Shown here piece after piece: positions 36,759-45,876 of a stretch of 64,000 bases of DNA. Source of the DNA: Halogeometricum sp. S1BR25-6 (lineage in GTDB: Archaea > Halobacteriota > Halobacteria > Halobacteriales > Haloferacaceae); contig NZ_JAMQOP010000003.1 of assembly GCF_031624495.1 (NCBI RefSeq), positions 1-64,000 of the forward strand, read 5' to 3'. A program made the position numbers and the translations under genes. The notes under the pieces are model-generated. The model was not told the origin of the DNA. It made no database searches and saw nothing but the letters and a program-made list of their open reading frames with translations. The number at the start of each line of letters is the position of its first letter. Position 1 is the stretch's first letter.

Positions 36759-37570
36759 CGGACCACCCCCGCCCCGACGACGGCGGCGACGGCGCACGCG
36801 CTCAGGGCGTAGTCGTACCCGTCGACGGCGCGGGAGCGACCGTACGGCGACGGCGGCCGAGCGCCGCCCCGCGCTCGCATCCCGCGACCGACGCGCTCCC
36901 CGCGGTCCAGCGTCCGCAGCAGGAACGTCCCCGCCAGTCGCTTCGCGTCGCGCCACTCGCTCCGAGCGCCCGCCGACCCCGTCGTTCGGCTGTTCCGCGC
37001 CAGCACCAGCCGCTGCAGTTCGTCGAAGAACAAGAAGAGATACCGGTACGTCACCGCCAGCACCCACACGAGCGCCACCGGAACCCGGAGTTCGCGCATC
37101 GCGGCGACGAGCGCCGAGAACGGCGTCGTCATCGTGAGCAGTGAGAGGAGCGCCACGCCGACCCAGACGCGCGCGGTGAACCGAACGACGTAGGCGACGC
37201 CGGCGTCGGTGAGTTCGACGGCGACGCCGAGCAGACTCGCGCCCACCAGCGCGTCGCCGGGTAGCAGGACGGCCTGCGGGAGGACGACTGTGGCGGCCGC
37301 CGCCGGAACGACCGCCGACCGCCCCAGTAGCTCCCGGAGGGGGACCGCCGACAGCAGCGCCAGTCCGACGGTCGCGGCGCCGAGACAGAGCGTCACTGCC
37401 GGCGTCCGCGCGAGCATCACGGCCAGCGCGAACCCGCCCAGCGACAGGAGCGTCACGCGGGGGTCCCGGCCCTGCAGGAACCCGTCCTCGGCGGCGACCC
37501 GTTCGGCCGCGAAGACGGCGCGGAGCGCACCCGAGACGGACTCGACCGTGCGGGCGAGGACGCCGGTCAC
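36746..37570 (-). CDS. cbiQ: ECF transporter transmembrane protein (CbiQ/NikQ)
   Basis: A 274-aa T-component with about five to six helices. It has the EAAMRAR-like coupling region GRGMRARGG near residue 225 and DPRVTLLSLGGFAL at the start of helix 1. It links the substrate-binding CbiM-CbiN to the ATPase. A GTG start at 37570 overlaps the cbiN stop (GTGA). Confidence 0.87.
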   Translation of the reverse strand: MTGVLARTVESVSGALRAVFAAERVAAEDGFLQGRDPRVTLLSLGGFALAVMLARTPAVTLCLGAATVGLALLSAVPLRELLGRSAVVPAAAATVVLPQAVLLPGDALVGASLLGVAVELTDAGVAYVVRFTARVWVGVALLSLLTMTTPFSALVAAMRELRVPVALVWVLAVTYRYLFLFFDELQRLVLARNSRTTGSAGARSEWRDAKRLAGTFLLRTLDRGERVGRGMRARGGARPPSPYGRSRAVDGYDYALSACAVAAVVGAGVVRWLP

Positions 37571-37866
37571 CGTTCGAGAAGCCGGCCCGCGCCGACGCCG
37601 ACGGCGAGCGTGAGCGCCGTCCCGACGACGGCGGAGACGAGCGTTCCGAGCGACGACCCGAGGCCGGGCACCGAGTAATCCGGGAAGAGTGCGGGAACGG
37701 TCGAAGCGGCGGCGTCGGCCGCACCCGTCTCCTCGGCGGCGTTTTCGAGCGGTTCGGCGTAGCCGACCGCGCCCGAGGCCCACCCGAACACCGGCGCGAG
37801 GGCGACGAGGACGAGGAGCGCGACCACCGCCCGGCGGACCCACGGCTTCCCGAGGACGGCGTTCAC
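37567..37866 (-). CDS. cbiN: ECF transporter small subunit CbiN
   Basis: A 99-aa protein with two membrane segments (residues 13-33 and 74-94) and an extracytoplasmic loop containing FPDYSVPGLGS, the conserved CbiN loop. It assists metal loading into CbiM. The GTG start overlaps the cbiM stop; the frame ends in the cbiQ start. Confidence 0.85.
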   Translation of the reverse strand: MNAVLGKPWVRRAVVALLVLVALAPVFGWASGAVGYAEPLENAAEETGAADAAASTVPALFPDYSVPGLGSSLGTLVSAVVGTALTLAVGVGAGRLLER

Positions 37867-38516
37867 AGGCCGACCCCCGAGGCGCATCCGTCGTCTCCGT
37901 GACCGAGCACGAGGTCCGGTCGGGCGTCGGCGACGTAGCCGTAGACGGCCGCCGTGATGGCCCCCTCGACGACGCCCAACAGCGCGTGGCCGACGACCAT
38001 GATGGTGACCGTCGTCCCGAGTTCGTACGCGAACGCCGAGGACGCCCCGACGCCGACGCCGACGGCGAGAGCCGAGAGCGTGATCGCCCCCCACCCGGCC
38101 GCGAAGGCGGCGCCGGTCTCGTGAACGCTCCTGCAGGCGCGGAACAGCGCGTAGCCGACGAGCACGTCGACGACGGCCATCGCGAACAGGTTCGCGCCGA
38201 GCGCGACGATGCCGCCGTCGCCGAACACGAGCGCCTGAATCGAGACCACGGCGGTCATCGCGAGGACGCCGAGCGACGGACCCAGAAGGATACCGGCGAA
38301 CGCACCGCCGACGAAGTGAGCGCTCGTTCCCCCCGGTATCGGCCAGTTGAGCATCTGCGCGGCGAAGATGCCGGCGGCGACGACGCCGAGCAGCGGCGTC
38401 CGCTCGTCGCCGAGTTCGTCCCGCGCCCGCCGCACCGCGACGCCGATGGCGATACCCGCCCCGAGCCAGAACAGCCCCGCGACCCACGGGTCGAGAAATC
38501 CGTCCGGAATGTGCAT
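37863..38516 (-). CDS. cbiM: ECF metal-binding S component CbiM/NikM
   Basis: A 217-aa membrane protein starting MHIPDGFLDP. The free N-terminus with His2 is the metal ligand set of Ni/Co S components. NWPIPGGTSAHFVGG supplies further ligands and fits the family exactly. Seven helices are expected. First gene of the operon. The start must be this ATG because metal binding needs the exposed Met-His. The promoter has two TAATAC direct repeats, one over box A. Confidence 0.95.
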   Translation of the reverse strand: MHIPDGFLDPWVAGLFWLGAGIAIGVAVRRARDELGDERTPLLGVVAAGIFAAQMLNWPIPGGTSAHFVGGAFAGILLGPSLGVLAMTAVVSIQALVFGDGGIVALGANLFAMAVVDVLVGYALFRACRSVHETGAAFAAGWGAITLSALAVGVGVGASSAFAYELGTTVTIMVVGHALLGVVEGAITAAVYGYVADARPDLVLGHGDDGCASGVGL

Positions 38517-38544
38517 TCGTCACGCCCGTCGCGCAGCACCGGAA

Positions 38545-38571
38545 TAATACTTTTGCTCCGAATCGTAATAC
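38545..38571. promoter_or_regulatory. Direct repeats over the metal-transporter promoter
   Basis: TAATAC occurs at 38545-38550 and 38566-38571, start-to-start 21 bp (two helical turns). The first overlaps the box A (minus-strand gtattatt) about 29 nt upstream of the cbiM ATG. This is a candidate site for the divergently encoded NikR. Confidence 0.45.
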
Positions 38572-38650
38572 TCGTTCGCGGAACGCGCGGCGCCGCCGCG
38601 ACGCCGGCGTGCGCCGTCCGCACGGGTCGCCCGCGGCGCTCGCTATCAAC

Positions 38651-38658
38651 TGTTAACC
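38651..38658 (+). promoter_or_regulatory. TATA-like box of nikR
   Basis: tgttaacc is centred about 27 nt before the ATG at 38682. Confidence 0.5.
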
Positions 38659-38681
38659 GTTCGCTGCCGGAATGGGGAATC

Positions 38682-39092
38682 ATGAGCGGAGCCAGCGACC
38701 GGATGAGCGTCACCCTTCCGCCGGAGTTGCTCGCGGAACTGGACGCGGTGGTCGAGACGGGCGAGTACGGCAGTCGTTCGGAGGCGACGAGGGACGCGCT
38801 CCGCGCGTTCGTCACGGAGTTCAACCGACAGACCGGGCTCTCCGGGTCGCTCAGCGGAACGGTGGTCGTCCTCTACGAACACGACCACAGCGGGGTGACC
38901 GAACGGCTGACCGACCTGCAACACGACTTCTCGGATACCATCATCGCCGTCCACCACGTCCACCTCAGCGACCACCTCTGTCTCGAGTCCATCGCGGTCG
39001 ACGGCACCGGCGAGCGAATCGAGGCGTTGCTGTCGGAGATTCGGCCGCTCAAGGGCGTCAAGCGGGTCAAACTCGCCGTCGTCGACGCCTGA
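38682..39092 (+). CDS. nikR: Nickel-responsive regulator NikR
   Basis: A 136-aa protein. Residues 5-50 form a ribbon-helix-helix DNA-binding domain (MSVTLPPELLAELD, SRSEATRDALR). Residues 60-136 form the ACT-like nickel domain with ligands in HHVHLSDHLCLES (His, His, Cys). It represses nickel uptake when nickel is bound. It is divergent from cbiMNQO, so it probably controls that operon and makes it a nickel importer. Leaderless ATG. Confidence 0.93.
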   Translation: MSGASDRMSVTLPPELLAELDAVVETGEYGSRSEATRDALRAFVTEFNRQTGLSGSLSGTVVVLYEHDHSGVTERLTDLQHDFSDTIIAVHHVHLSDHLCLESIAVDGTGERIEALLSEIRPLKGVKRVKLAVVDA

Positions 39093-39142
39093 CGTTCGCC
39101 CACGGTCGGACGGGTCGAAGTGGGTCGGACCGAACGCAGCGA

Positions 39143-40639
39143 CTACGACCGCCAGTACGACGGCGTCAACAGCACGAGCACCGGGATAATCTCGATTCGC
39201 CCGATCCACATGAGGAAGGTCAAGACGAGTTTCGTCGACTGGGAAAACGGCTCGTAGCTTTCGAGGGGGCCGGCGATACCGAACGCCGGCCCGACGTTGA
39301 AGAACGTCGCCGCGGCCGCGCTCATCGCCTCGAACTCGCCCACGCCCAACTGCACCCGCGAGGCGTCGACGACCACGAATATCGTCGCGAGCATGAATAT
39401 GACGAGGCTCACGAGGGTGTAGGCGTAGATGTCTCGAATCGTCTTCTCCTCGACGACGCTGCCGCTCAGCCGGACCGGCCGAACCGCGCTCGGGGTGGTC
39501 GCGACGAACAGGTCCCGACGGAACGCCTTCAGGACGACCAGCCAGCGCAGCGTCTTGATCGAACACGTCGTGCTCCCGGCCATCCCGCCGACGAACATGC
39601 AGGCGAACAGGAGGTGCTTGGCCCCGGACGACCAGAGGTTGAAGTCCGTGCTCGCGTAGCCGGTCGTCGTCACGATGGAGACCACCTGGAACACCGAGTG
39701 ACGGACGACCGCCTCGGGGCTCTCGTACAGCGCCGTGTCGACGAAGAGGACGGTGGCGACCCCGGCCGAGAAGAACGCGAGGACGCCGACGTAAAAGCGG
39801 AACTCGTCGCTGTTGCGAAGCCGCTCGACGTCGCCCCGAAGCAGGAAGTACAGCAGGACGAAACTCGTCGCCCCCGTCGCCATGAAGGGGACGACCGCCC
39901 ACTGGACGGCGGGCGAGAAGGCGGCGATGCTTTCGGGTCGCGGGGAGAACCCGCTCGTCGACACCGTGGTGAACGCGTGGGCCACGGCGTCGTACAGCGT
40001 CATCTCGGGTGCGAGACCGGCGAGGTGCAACCCGTAGAGGACGGCTATCTGCAGTCCGGTCAGCCCGATGTATATCTTCCAGAGGAGGGCCGCGGTCTGA
40101 GAGATGCGGGGCGTGAGTCTGTTCACATCCCGCGTCTGCGTCTCGGTCTCCATCAGTTGGGCGCCCCCGACGGAGAGTTGCGACAGCACCGCCGTCGCGA
40201 GCACGAGGATGCCGAGTCCGCCGAGCCACTGGATGATCGACCGCCACATGTGAATCGCCCGTGAGTGACGCTCGAAGTCGACGATGACCGTCGCGCCCGT
40301 CGTCGTGAACCCGCTCATGCTCTCGAAGAGCGCGTTGACGGGGGAGGCGAGCGCCCCGTTGCCGGCGAGGACGAAGGGAGCCGCGCCGACGAGAGCGATG
40401 CTCAGCCAGGTCAACGAGACCATCAGAAACGCCTCGCGCACGCCCAGGTCGCGCTCGTCGGTCAGCCGTTCGAGCCCGATTCCGATGCCGACGGTCGCGA
40501 GCATCGACAGTACAAACGGGGCGAGGGGGGTGCCGTCGTAGACGGCGATGCCGAGTGGGAGCAGCATCGGCAGCCAGAGCCACTTGAGAATCATCCCCAC
40601 GAGCGCGAGGGCCACCCGCCACTCGACGCGGCCGATCAT
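39143..40639 (-). CDS. trkH: TrkH-type potassium uptake channel subunit
   Basis: A 498-aa membrane protein with four M1-P-M2 repeats. Pore loops are visible as SGFTTTGAT, TVSTSGFSP, VVSIVTTTGYAS and FFNVGPAFG. Potassium uptake through TrkH-TrkA is central to salt-in osmoadaptation. No TrkA gene is adjacent. ATG 40639 starts MIGRVEWRVALALV. The nearest box A (ggtttttagt, 40758-40767) implies a leader of about 95 nt. It is convergent with nikR. Confidence 0.92.
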   Translation of the reverse strand: MIGRVEWRVALALVGMILKWLWLPMLLPLGIAVYDGTPLAPFVLSMLATVGIGIGLERLTDERDLGVREAFLMVSLTWLSIALVGAAPFVLAGNGALASPVNALFESMSGFTTTGATVIVDFERHSRAIHMWRSIIQWLGGLGILVLATAVLSQLSVGGAQLMETETQTRDVNRLTPRISQTAALLWKIYIGLTGLQIAVLYGLHLAGLAPEMTLYDAVAHAFTTVSTSGFSPRPESIAAFSPAVQWAVVPFMATGATSFVLLYFLLRGDVERLRNSDEFRFYVGVLAFFSAGVATVLFVDTALYESPEAVVRHSVFQVVSIVTTTGYASTDFNLWSSGAKHLLFACMFVGGMAGSTTCSIKTLRWLVVLKAFRRDLFVATTPSAVRPVRLSGSVVEEKTIRDIYAYTLVSLVIFMLATIFVVVDASRVQLGVGEFEAMSAAAATFFNVGPAFGIAGPLESYEPFSQSTKLVLTFLMWIGRIEIIPVLVLLTPSYWRS

Positions 40640-40977
40640 GCGACGACCGTGCCGCCGCGGGAGTGCCCCGGTCCGCCCCGACGCGTCATCGAACTCGCGG
40701 CGGTCACTCGCACCCGCTCTCCCGAACCATTGTGTGTTCGACGTACGCCCGTGACGCACTAAAAACCGTCTAGTGGTCCCCGCACGTTCCGGCCGGCGAT
40801 TCGGACTCCGCCCTGCACGATGACTCCGCGGGTGGGAATCCGGTGCCGAACGGGCACGAAGAACGACGGAAACGGTGGTGTCTGCCTCCGAGAGAGACCG
40901 ACCCGTCCGACCGCGACCCCTCGATTCGGACACCACACACATATTTGGTCGCCGACGCGAAGATTCCGACAGACTAG
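40640..40977. other. Intergenic region with two divergent promoters
   Basis: No gene. Minus-strand box A ggtttttagt at 40758-40767 serves trkH; acatatttgg at 40938-40947 is a candidate for the rightward FtsX permease. Nothing else is recognised. Confidence 0.45.
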
Positions 40978-43917
40978 ATGGGATATCGACGAGTACTCTC
41001 CTTCGGATGGGCGCGGCGCGACACGCTGGCGGTCGTCGTCATCGCGCTCACCGTCTCCTTTCTCGTCGGCGCGGCCGTATTGGGCGTCGCGCTCGGGTCC
41101 CAGACCACGGCCATCGCGGCGCAGTTCGAGACGCCGTACGGCATCGACGACACCGGACGGGGAGACGGCGCGGCGGTCGTCGAACTCACCGTCGCCGAGA
41201 CGACGCTCGACGGCGAACAGGTGACCGTCGTCGGCGTCCCCGACGGAGCGCCGAGCATCACCGTCAGGGGGCGGACGGTCGAGTTCCCGCCGCCCGACCC
41301 CGGCGTCCTCGCGAGCGCCGACTATGAGGGCGCAGCGAGACAGGTCTCTGTCGGTGAGCGAACCGTCCGCGTCCAACCGCGGGAGTCGCGGTCGGTTCTC
41401 CCCGACTCGTGGTACGTGACCGACCCCGAGACGGCCGCCGCGTTCGAGGGCGCCTCCGCGGTGACCATCCGCGAGACGGAGACGCGCCCGGCGACGCCGC
41501 TTCTGTCCGCGCTGGAGTTTTTCGTCCGCGGGGCTGCCGAACTCGTCCGCCTCCTGCAACTGGCCACCGTCGCGGCGGGCGTGCTCGTCGCTGTGACCAT
41601 CTACAGCGTCGTTCAGATTACGGTTCGAGAGCGCCGGCCGGATATCGCCGTCCTCCGCTCGACCGGGGCGACGCCGTTCCAGATCTTCCGGCTGTTCACC
41701 GTTCGAGCGCTCGCGCTCACCGCCGTCGGCACTGCGGCGGGGTACGGGTTCGGTCTCATCCTCGTCCGCGCCGTCGTCAACGCCGCCGTCTACCGCGGCC
41801 TCCCGACGACGCTGAGCGCGCGGGTGACCGAACCGGTTCTCGCCGTCCTCCTGCCGGCCGTCGTCTTCTTCCTCCTCGTCGGCGGACTGGCGGGCCTCCT
41901 CGCCGCCTACCGCGGCGCGACCGAGGACCCGGCGTCGCTCACCGGGCAGGGACGACCCGACCGCGGGCGTCTCCGCGAGCGACTCGGTCGCCTCGTCGGG
42001 ACGCGACTCGTCGACTGGGACGCCCTCGTCCCGACGGCGGCGACGCTGTCGGTGTTCATGGCCGCGCTGCTCCTCCTCACCGCGGTGGCGGGCGCGGTCG
42101 GTCCGCTGGCGGACACCGGCGAGACCATCACGCAACCGGACGCGCCACACCCCATCGCCAGCAGCGTCCCCGCCGCGTACGCGGACGCGCTCAGAGCGCA
42201 GGGGGCGACGGCGAGCCCCGAGATACTCCTGTTCGAGGTGTACGACGGAAACCCCATCGTGGCTAGGGGGGTGAACTTCACCGCCTACCGGGCGCTCTCC
42301 GGCGTCGACGTGGCGCGCGGCGAGGCGCCCGACGCGGAGAACGAGGCGCTTGTGGGCGCCGACCTCGCGCGGTCGACCGGACTGTCGCCCGGCGACACCA
42401 TCGTCCTCGGCGGCAGCACCGACGCCAGCGTGATGCGCCTCGAACTCACGGGTACGTTCTCCGGCGAGGGCATCCAGGACGACCAACTGCTCGTCTCGCT
42501 GTCGGCCGCCCGCGAGATGTCCACCACCGGCGACGACGCCGTCCAGTTCGTCCGGACCGACGGACTCGACGTCGACGCCGCCGGCACCTCCACCGTCGTC
42601 GTCACGAGCGCTCGCGTCGTCACCGAGAACGGGACGCCCGGCGTCGCCGTCGACGTGACGAACCTCGGACTGCGCGAGGCGACCCGGGAGGTCGAGGTGC
42701 GTCTCGGCGAGCGGACGCGCACGGCCGAGGTGACGGTCGACAGCGGACGCTCCGCGCGGGCGTTCGTCGCCTTCGAGGACCTCTCGGACGGGACGTACCC
42801 CCTCGTCGTCGGCGACGTCCGGAAGAACGTCACCGTCGACGGCGACTCGCTGGTCGCACTCGATGCGGACGGCGCCGGTTTCGTCGTCGAGGCGCCCGCC
42901 CGCGCCCCCGTCGGCGGGACGCCGACCGTCCGAGTGCTCCGGAACGGCCGACCGGTCGGCGGAGCGACGGTCAGCGTCGACGGACGGACGGCGACGACGA
43001 ACGAAAACGGAGACGCGCGGATTTCGCTCGAAACGGCCGGCAACGTCTCCGTCGTCGCCGAGTCCGAGGGCCGCCGTGCGCGGACGACCGTCACCGTCGC
43101 GCCGGACGCGACGCGGGCGCCGATGCTGGACGTGAGCGTCTCGCCGGACGCGCCGAGCATCTTCACGCGACCGGAAGCGACCGTGACGGCGCGGAATCCG
43201 TGGGAGGAATCCGTCGAAGCGAACCTGAGCGTGACCGGGCCGGGCGTTGAGCGGACGGAGACGCTGGCGCTCGACCCCGGCGAGACGGCGCGGTTCGCCG
43301 TCGAGATTCCCCAGCGACCGGCCGGAGCGTACGACGTGACGGCGTCGGCCGGGACGGAAACGGAGGCGAGCACGACCTATACGGTCAGCGGCGACGCCCG
43401 CCTCGGGGCGGCGCTCGCACAGAGCGGGCAGTTTTCCGGCGGCGGCGGCATCACGCAGGCGATACAGGTGGCGTTCGGCAACATCGAGGTGCTCGTCCTC
43501 GCCGTCGTCTCGCTGCTCGGCGTGATGACCGTCGGCAGCACCACCGCGGCGTTCACCCGCGCGGTCCATACCGCCACGCGCGAAATCGGCATCCGGCGGG
43601 CGACGGGCGCGGACCCTTGCTCGGTCTTCCTCGACGTCTTCGTCGACGCGCTCAAAATCGGGACCACCGCGGCCGTGCTCTCGATGGTGCTGGCGTATCT
43701 GGCGGTCCGGGCGCTGCTCGCCGTCGGCGAACTTCGGGTGTTCGGTCTCGTGTTGGAACCTGCCCTCTCGCCGACAATCGTCCTCGGAGCGCTGGCCTGC
43801 GGCGTCGCGCTCTCGCTCGTCAGCGCGACGCTGGCCGCCGTCGCCGTCCTCCGGCGCGACCCGGCGGCGCTCTTAGTAGATAGACATATACCGACGCCGT
43901 CGGGAAGTGATGAGTAA
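40978..43917 (+). CDS. Giant FtsX-like ABC permease with Ig-like ectodomains (A)
   Basis: A 979-aa membrane protein. TM1 is near residues 15-40, then a first ectodomain to about 175. A first FtsX core with three helices follows (residues 190-330; ERRPDIAVLRSTGATPFQI is the cytosolic coupling loop). A new TM lies near 360-380, then a MacB-like core (TASPEILLFEV, VNFTAYRALSGVDVARGE). Three beta-sandwich domains (about 545-800) include a carboxypeptidase-regulatory-like one (GRPVGGATVSVDGRTATT). A second FtsX core (830-970; TREIGIRRATGADP) closes it. Such permeases move lipids, lipoproteins or peptides with a LolD/MacB ATPase. The next gene starts one base after its stop. Confidence 0.85.
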   Translation: MGYRRVLSFGWARRDTLAVVVIALTVSFLVGAAVLGVALGSQTTAIAAQFETPYGIDDTGRGDGAAVVELTVAETTLDGEQVTVVGVPDGAPSITVRGRTVEFPPPDPGVLASADYEGAARQVSVGERTVRVQPRESRSVLPDSWYVTDPETAAAFEGASAVTIRETETRPATPLLSALEFFVRGAAELVRLLQLATVAAGVLVAVTIYSVVQITVRERRPDIAVLRSTGATPFQIFRLFTVRALALTAVGTAAGYGFGLILVRAVVNAAVYRGLPTTLSARVTEPVLAVLLPAVVFFLLVGGLAGLLAAYRGATEDPASLTGQGRPDRGRLRERLGRLVGTRLVDWDALVPTAATLSVFMAALLLLTAVAGAVGPLADTGETITQPDAPHPIASSVPAAYADALRAQGATASPEILLFEVYDGNPIVARGVNFTAYRALSGVDVARGEAPDAENEALVGADLARSTGLSPGDTIVLGGSTDASVMRLELTGTFSGEGIQDDQLLVSLSAAREMSTTGDDAVQFVRTDGLDVDAAGTSTVVVTSARVVTENGTPGVAVDVTNLGLREATREVEVRLGERTRTAEVTVDSGRSARAFVAFEDLSDGTYPLVVGDVRKNVTVDGDSLVALDADGAGFVVEAPARAPVGGTPTVRVLRNGRPVGGATVSVDGRTATTNENGDARISLETAGNVSVVAESEGRRARTTVTVAPDATRAPMLDVSVSPDAPSIFTRPEATVTARNPWEESVEANLSVTGPGVERTETLALDPGETARFAVEIPQRPAGAYDVTASAGTETEASTTYTVSGDARLGAALAQSGQFSGGGGITQAIQVAFGNIEVLVLAVVSLLGVMTVGSTTAAFTRAVHTATREIGIRRATGADPCSVFLDVFVDALKIGTTAAVLSMVLAYLAVRALLAVGELRVFGLVLEPALSPTIVLGALACGVALSLVSATLAAVAVLRRDPAALLVDRHIPTPSGSDE

Positions 43918-45564
43918 ATGAGTCGCCGCCGGGTCGGCCTCCTCCTCGCCGCCGTCGTGTCCGTGGCGCTCGCCTTTCGCGCCGCCCCCCTCTACTGGAG
44001 TCCCTTCCCCTCGACGCTGGACGGCTTCAACTACGCCGCCCTCGCCCGTACGGTCGTCGACACCGGGGCGTTCCCCTTCACCGACCGGGCCGACAGCCTC
44101 CTGTTCACGACGCTCTTTGCGACCGCCGGTCTCGTCTTCGACGCCGACCCTCTCTACGTCGCCCAACCGCTCGCGACGGTCGTCGGAACGCTCGTCGTCT
44201 TCGTCGGCGCCGTCCTCGCTCGCCGCGTCGTCCGCGACTCGGCGCGCCTGTCGGTCTCCCCGTCGTCGGTGGCCGTCGTCACCGCCGGCCTCCTCGCCGT
44301 CGAGGGACTGTTCCTCCGCCGGACGCTGGTACCCGACGAGGAAATCGTCGGCATCCTGTTGACCCTCACCGTAGCCTTCGCACTTCACTACGCCTACCGA
44401 ACCGGCGAGACCCGCTGGTACGGCCTCGTCGCCCTCGTTCTCGGCATCTTCCCGCTCTTGCACACGTTCACGTCGTTCGTCGTGGGACTGGTCGTCACCG
44501 CGTTGACCGCCCGGCACGTCTCGGAGACGCTCTCCGTGCGCTCGCTCGTCGGCGGCGTCGCCGTTGCGGGCGGCTTCTGGGCGTACATCGCCCTCTACTA
44601 CGGCGCCGTTGCGACGCGCCTGTCGCTCACCGTCCCGTACGTCGACCGCGTCACCGCCTACCCCGGCCTGTTCGTCGCGTGGGTCATCGTCCTCGCCATC
44701 GGCGTCGTCTGGTTCCAGCACACCGGCCTCCGTATCCGACAGGCGGTCTACCTCGCCGTCGTCGGGACGTTCTTCGCCGTCGTGCTGCTGAACGCCTTCG
44801 CCCCCGTCTTCCCGGGGACGGTGAGCACGCCCCGTCTCATCCTCGCCCTCGTCGGTCTTCTCGTCGTCGTCGCCGTCGCCGCGGCGCCCTCGCTGGACGT
44901 CCTTGACGAATACCGCGGCGCGACGCTGCTCGTCGCCCTCTTCGCCGCGCCCGCGGTCATCATCGGCTTCAGCCTCACCGCCTCGCTCACGCCGGAGTAC
45001 TTCGCGACGGCGATGCGCGCGCAGACGTTCCTGCACTTCCCGGTGCTCGCCGTCGCGGCGGTGACGCTGGTGCGCGTGCTCGACTCCGACCGTCTCTCCG
45101 CGGGCGGGGGAAAGCGGGCGCTCTCAGTCGTTCTCGCGGTACTCGTCGTCCTCACCGTCGTCGCCTCCGCGCCGCTGGCGTATCTCAACATGGACACCGC
45201 CTCGGCGCCGAGTACGACGCTCGACTCGGAGTATCGGGGCGTCGCGTTCCTCGGCGCGCACACCGACCGCGCGTGGACCGGCGGCCACACGCTCACCCGC
45301 GTCGGCACCTTCATCTTCGGCAGCGACGCCTCCGTGGGGCCCGCGGCGAGTTGGCTCACCGGCGGGCCGAGTCCGACCTGCCCGGTCGTCTCTCAGCGGT
45401 CGTGGACGACGACGGGCGCGCACCTGTTCCCCTCCGCACCCCAGACGGTCACGCAATCGACGTACGAGGGGTGGTTGGACTCGCGGAACGTCGTGTACAC
45501 CGCGAACGGGTTGGACCCGGTCGTGGTTTCGACGCCGACCGAGGCCGGCGGCGAGGGCTGTTAA
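43918..45564 (+). CDS. Polytopic membrane protein, oligosaccharyl/mannosyl-transferase-like
   Basis: A 548-aa protein with about twelve hydrophobic segments and a C-terminal extracytoplasmic domain of about 120 residues. The first loop YWSPFPSTLDGFNYAALAR and LVPDEEIVGILLTL place acidic residues where GT-C transferases keep catalytic Asp/Glu. The resemblance to GT39/PMT proteins is partial. Two Cys (CPVV and the terminal GEGC) could form an external disulfide. The ATG follows the permease A stop directly, so co-expression is expected. Function unproven. Confidence 0.7.
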   Translation: MSRRRVGLLLAAVVSVALAFRAAPLYWSPFPSTLDGFNYAALARTVVDTGAFPFTDRADSLLFTTLFATAGLVFDADPLYVAQPLATVVGTLVVFVGAVLARRVVRDSARLSVSPSSVAVVTAGLLAVEGLFLRRTLVPDEEIVGILLTLTVAFALHYAYRTGETRWYGLVALVLGIFPLLHTFTSFVVGLVVTALTARHVSETLSVRSLVGGVAVAGGFWAYIALYYGAVATRLSLTVPYVDRVTAYPGLFVAWVIVLAIGVVWFQHTGLRIRQAVYLAVVGTFFAVVLLNAFAPVFPGTVSTPRLILALVGLLVVVAVAAAPSLDVLDEYRGATLLVALFAAPAVIIGFSLTASLTPEYFATAMRAQTFLHFPVLAVAAVTLVRVLDSDRLSAGGGKRALSVVLAVLVVLTVVASAPLAYLNMDTASAPSTTLDSEYRGVAFLGAHTDRAWTGGHTLTRVGTFIFGSDASVGPAASWLTGGPSPTCPVVSQRSWTTTGAHLFPSAPQTVTQSTYEGWLDSRNVVYTANGLDPVVVSTPTEAGGEGC

Positions 45565-45876
45565 TACGACCCGTGGAGAACCGCCGAGAGCGAAGGTTCG
45601 ACCCGACGGTATCCGTCGAAAGACGAAGTCAGTGCGACGCCTACAATCCACCTCGCGTCCGGTTTGACGACGCATCCGAGAGTACCTCGTCGTCGGATTC
45701 CTCGTCGGGTGCCGTATCATTCTTACACGTCCGGGCCCTAGCGCCAACACTGCACTCATGAACGCGAAACCCGCGGCTGTACGCGATGGGCGGGACTTTC
45801 CGAACCGGTCGACGTTCGCGCGCCGCGGCGAGATGGTCGGTCCGAGGCCGGCCGAGAGCTTCGGAGGGTAACAGCC
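45565..45876. other. Intergenic region
   Basis: No supported gene. Open frames here are Arg-rich. A short ATG frame at 45758 (MNAKPAAVRD) has no family resemblance. Confidence 0.4.

Noticed and set aside
38672-40264. A 530-codon open frame on the plus strand antisense to trkH
   Set aside because: Product is Arg/Pro/His-rich with no domain. It is the usual GC-rich antisense shadow of a strongly biased membrane-protein gene.
40759-43569. A 936-codon open frame antisense to the first giant permease
   Set aside because: It mirrors the codon bias of the permease; the product is Arg/Asp-rich without any motif, whereas the plus strand has clear FtsX motifs.
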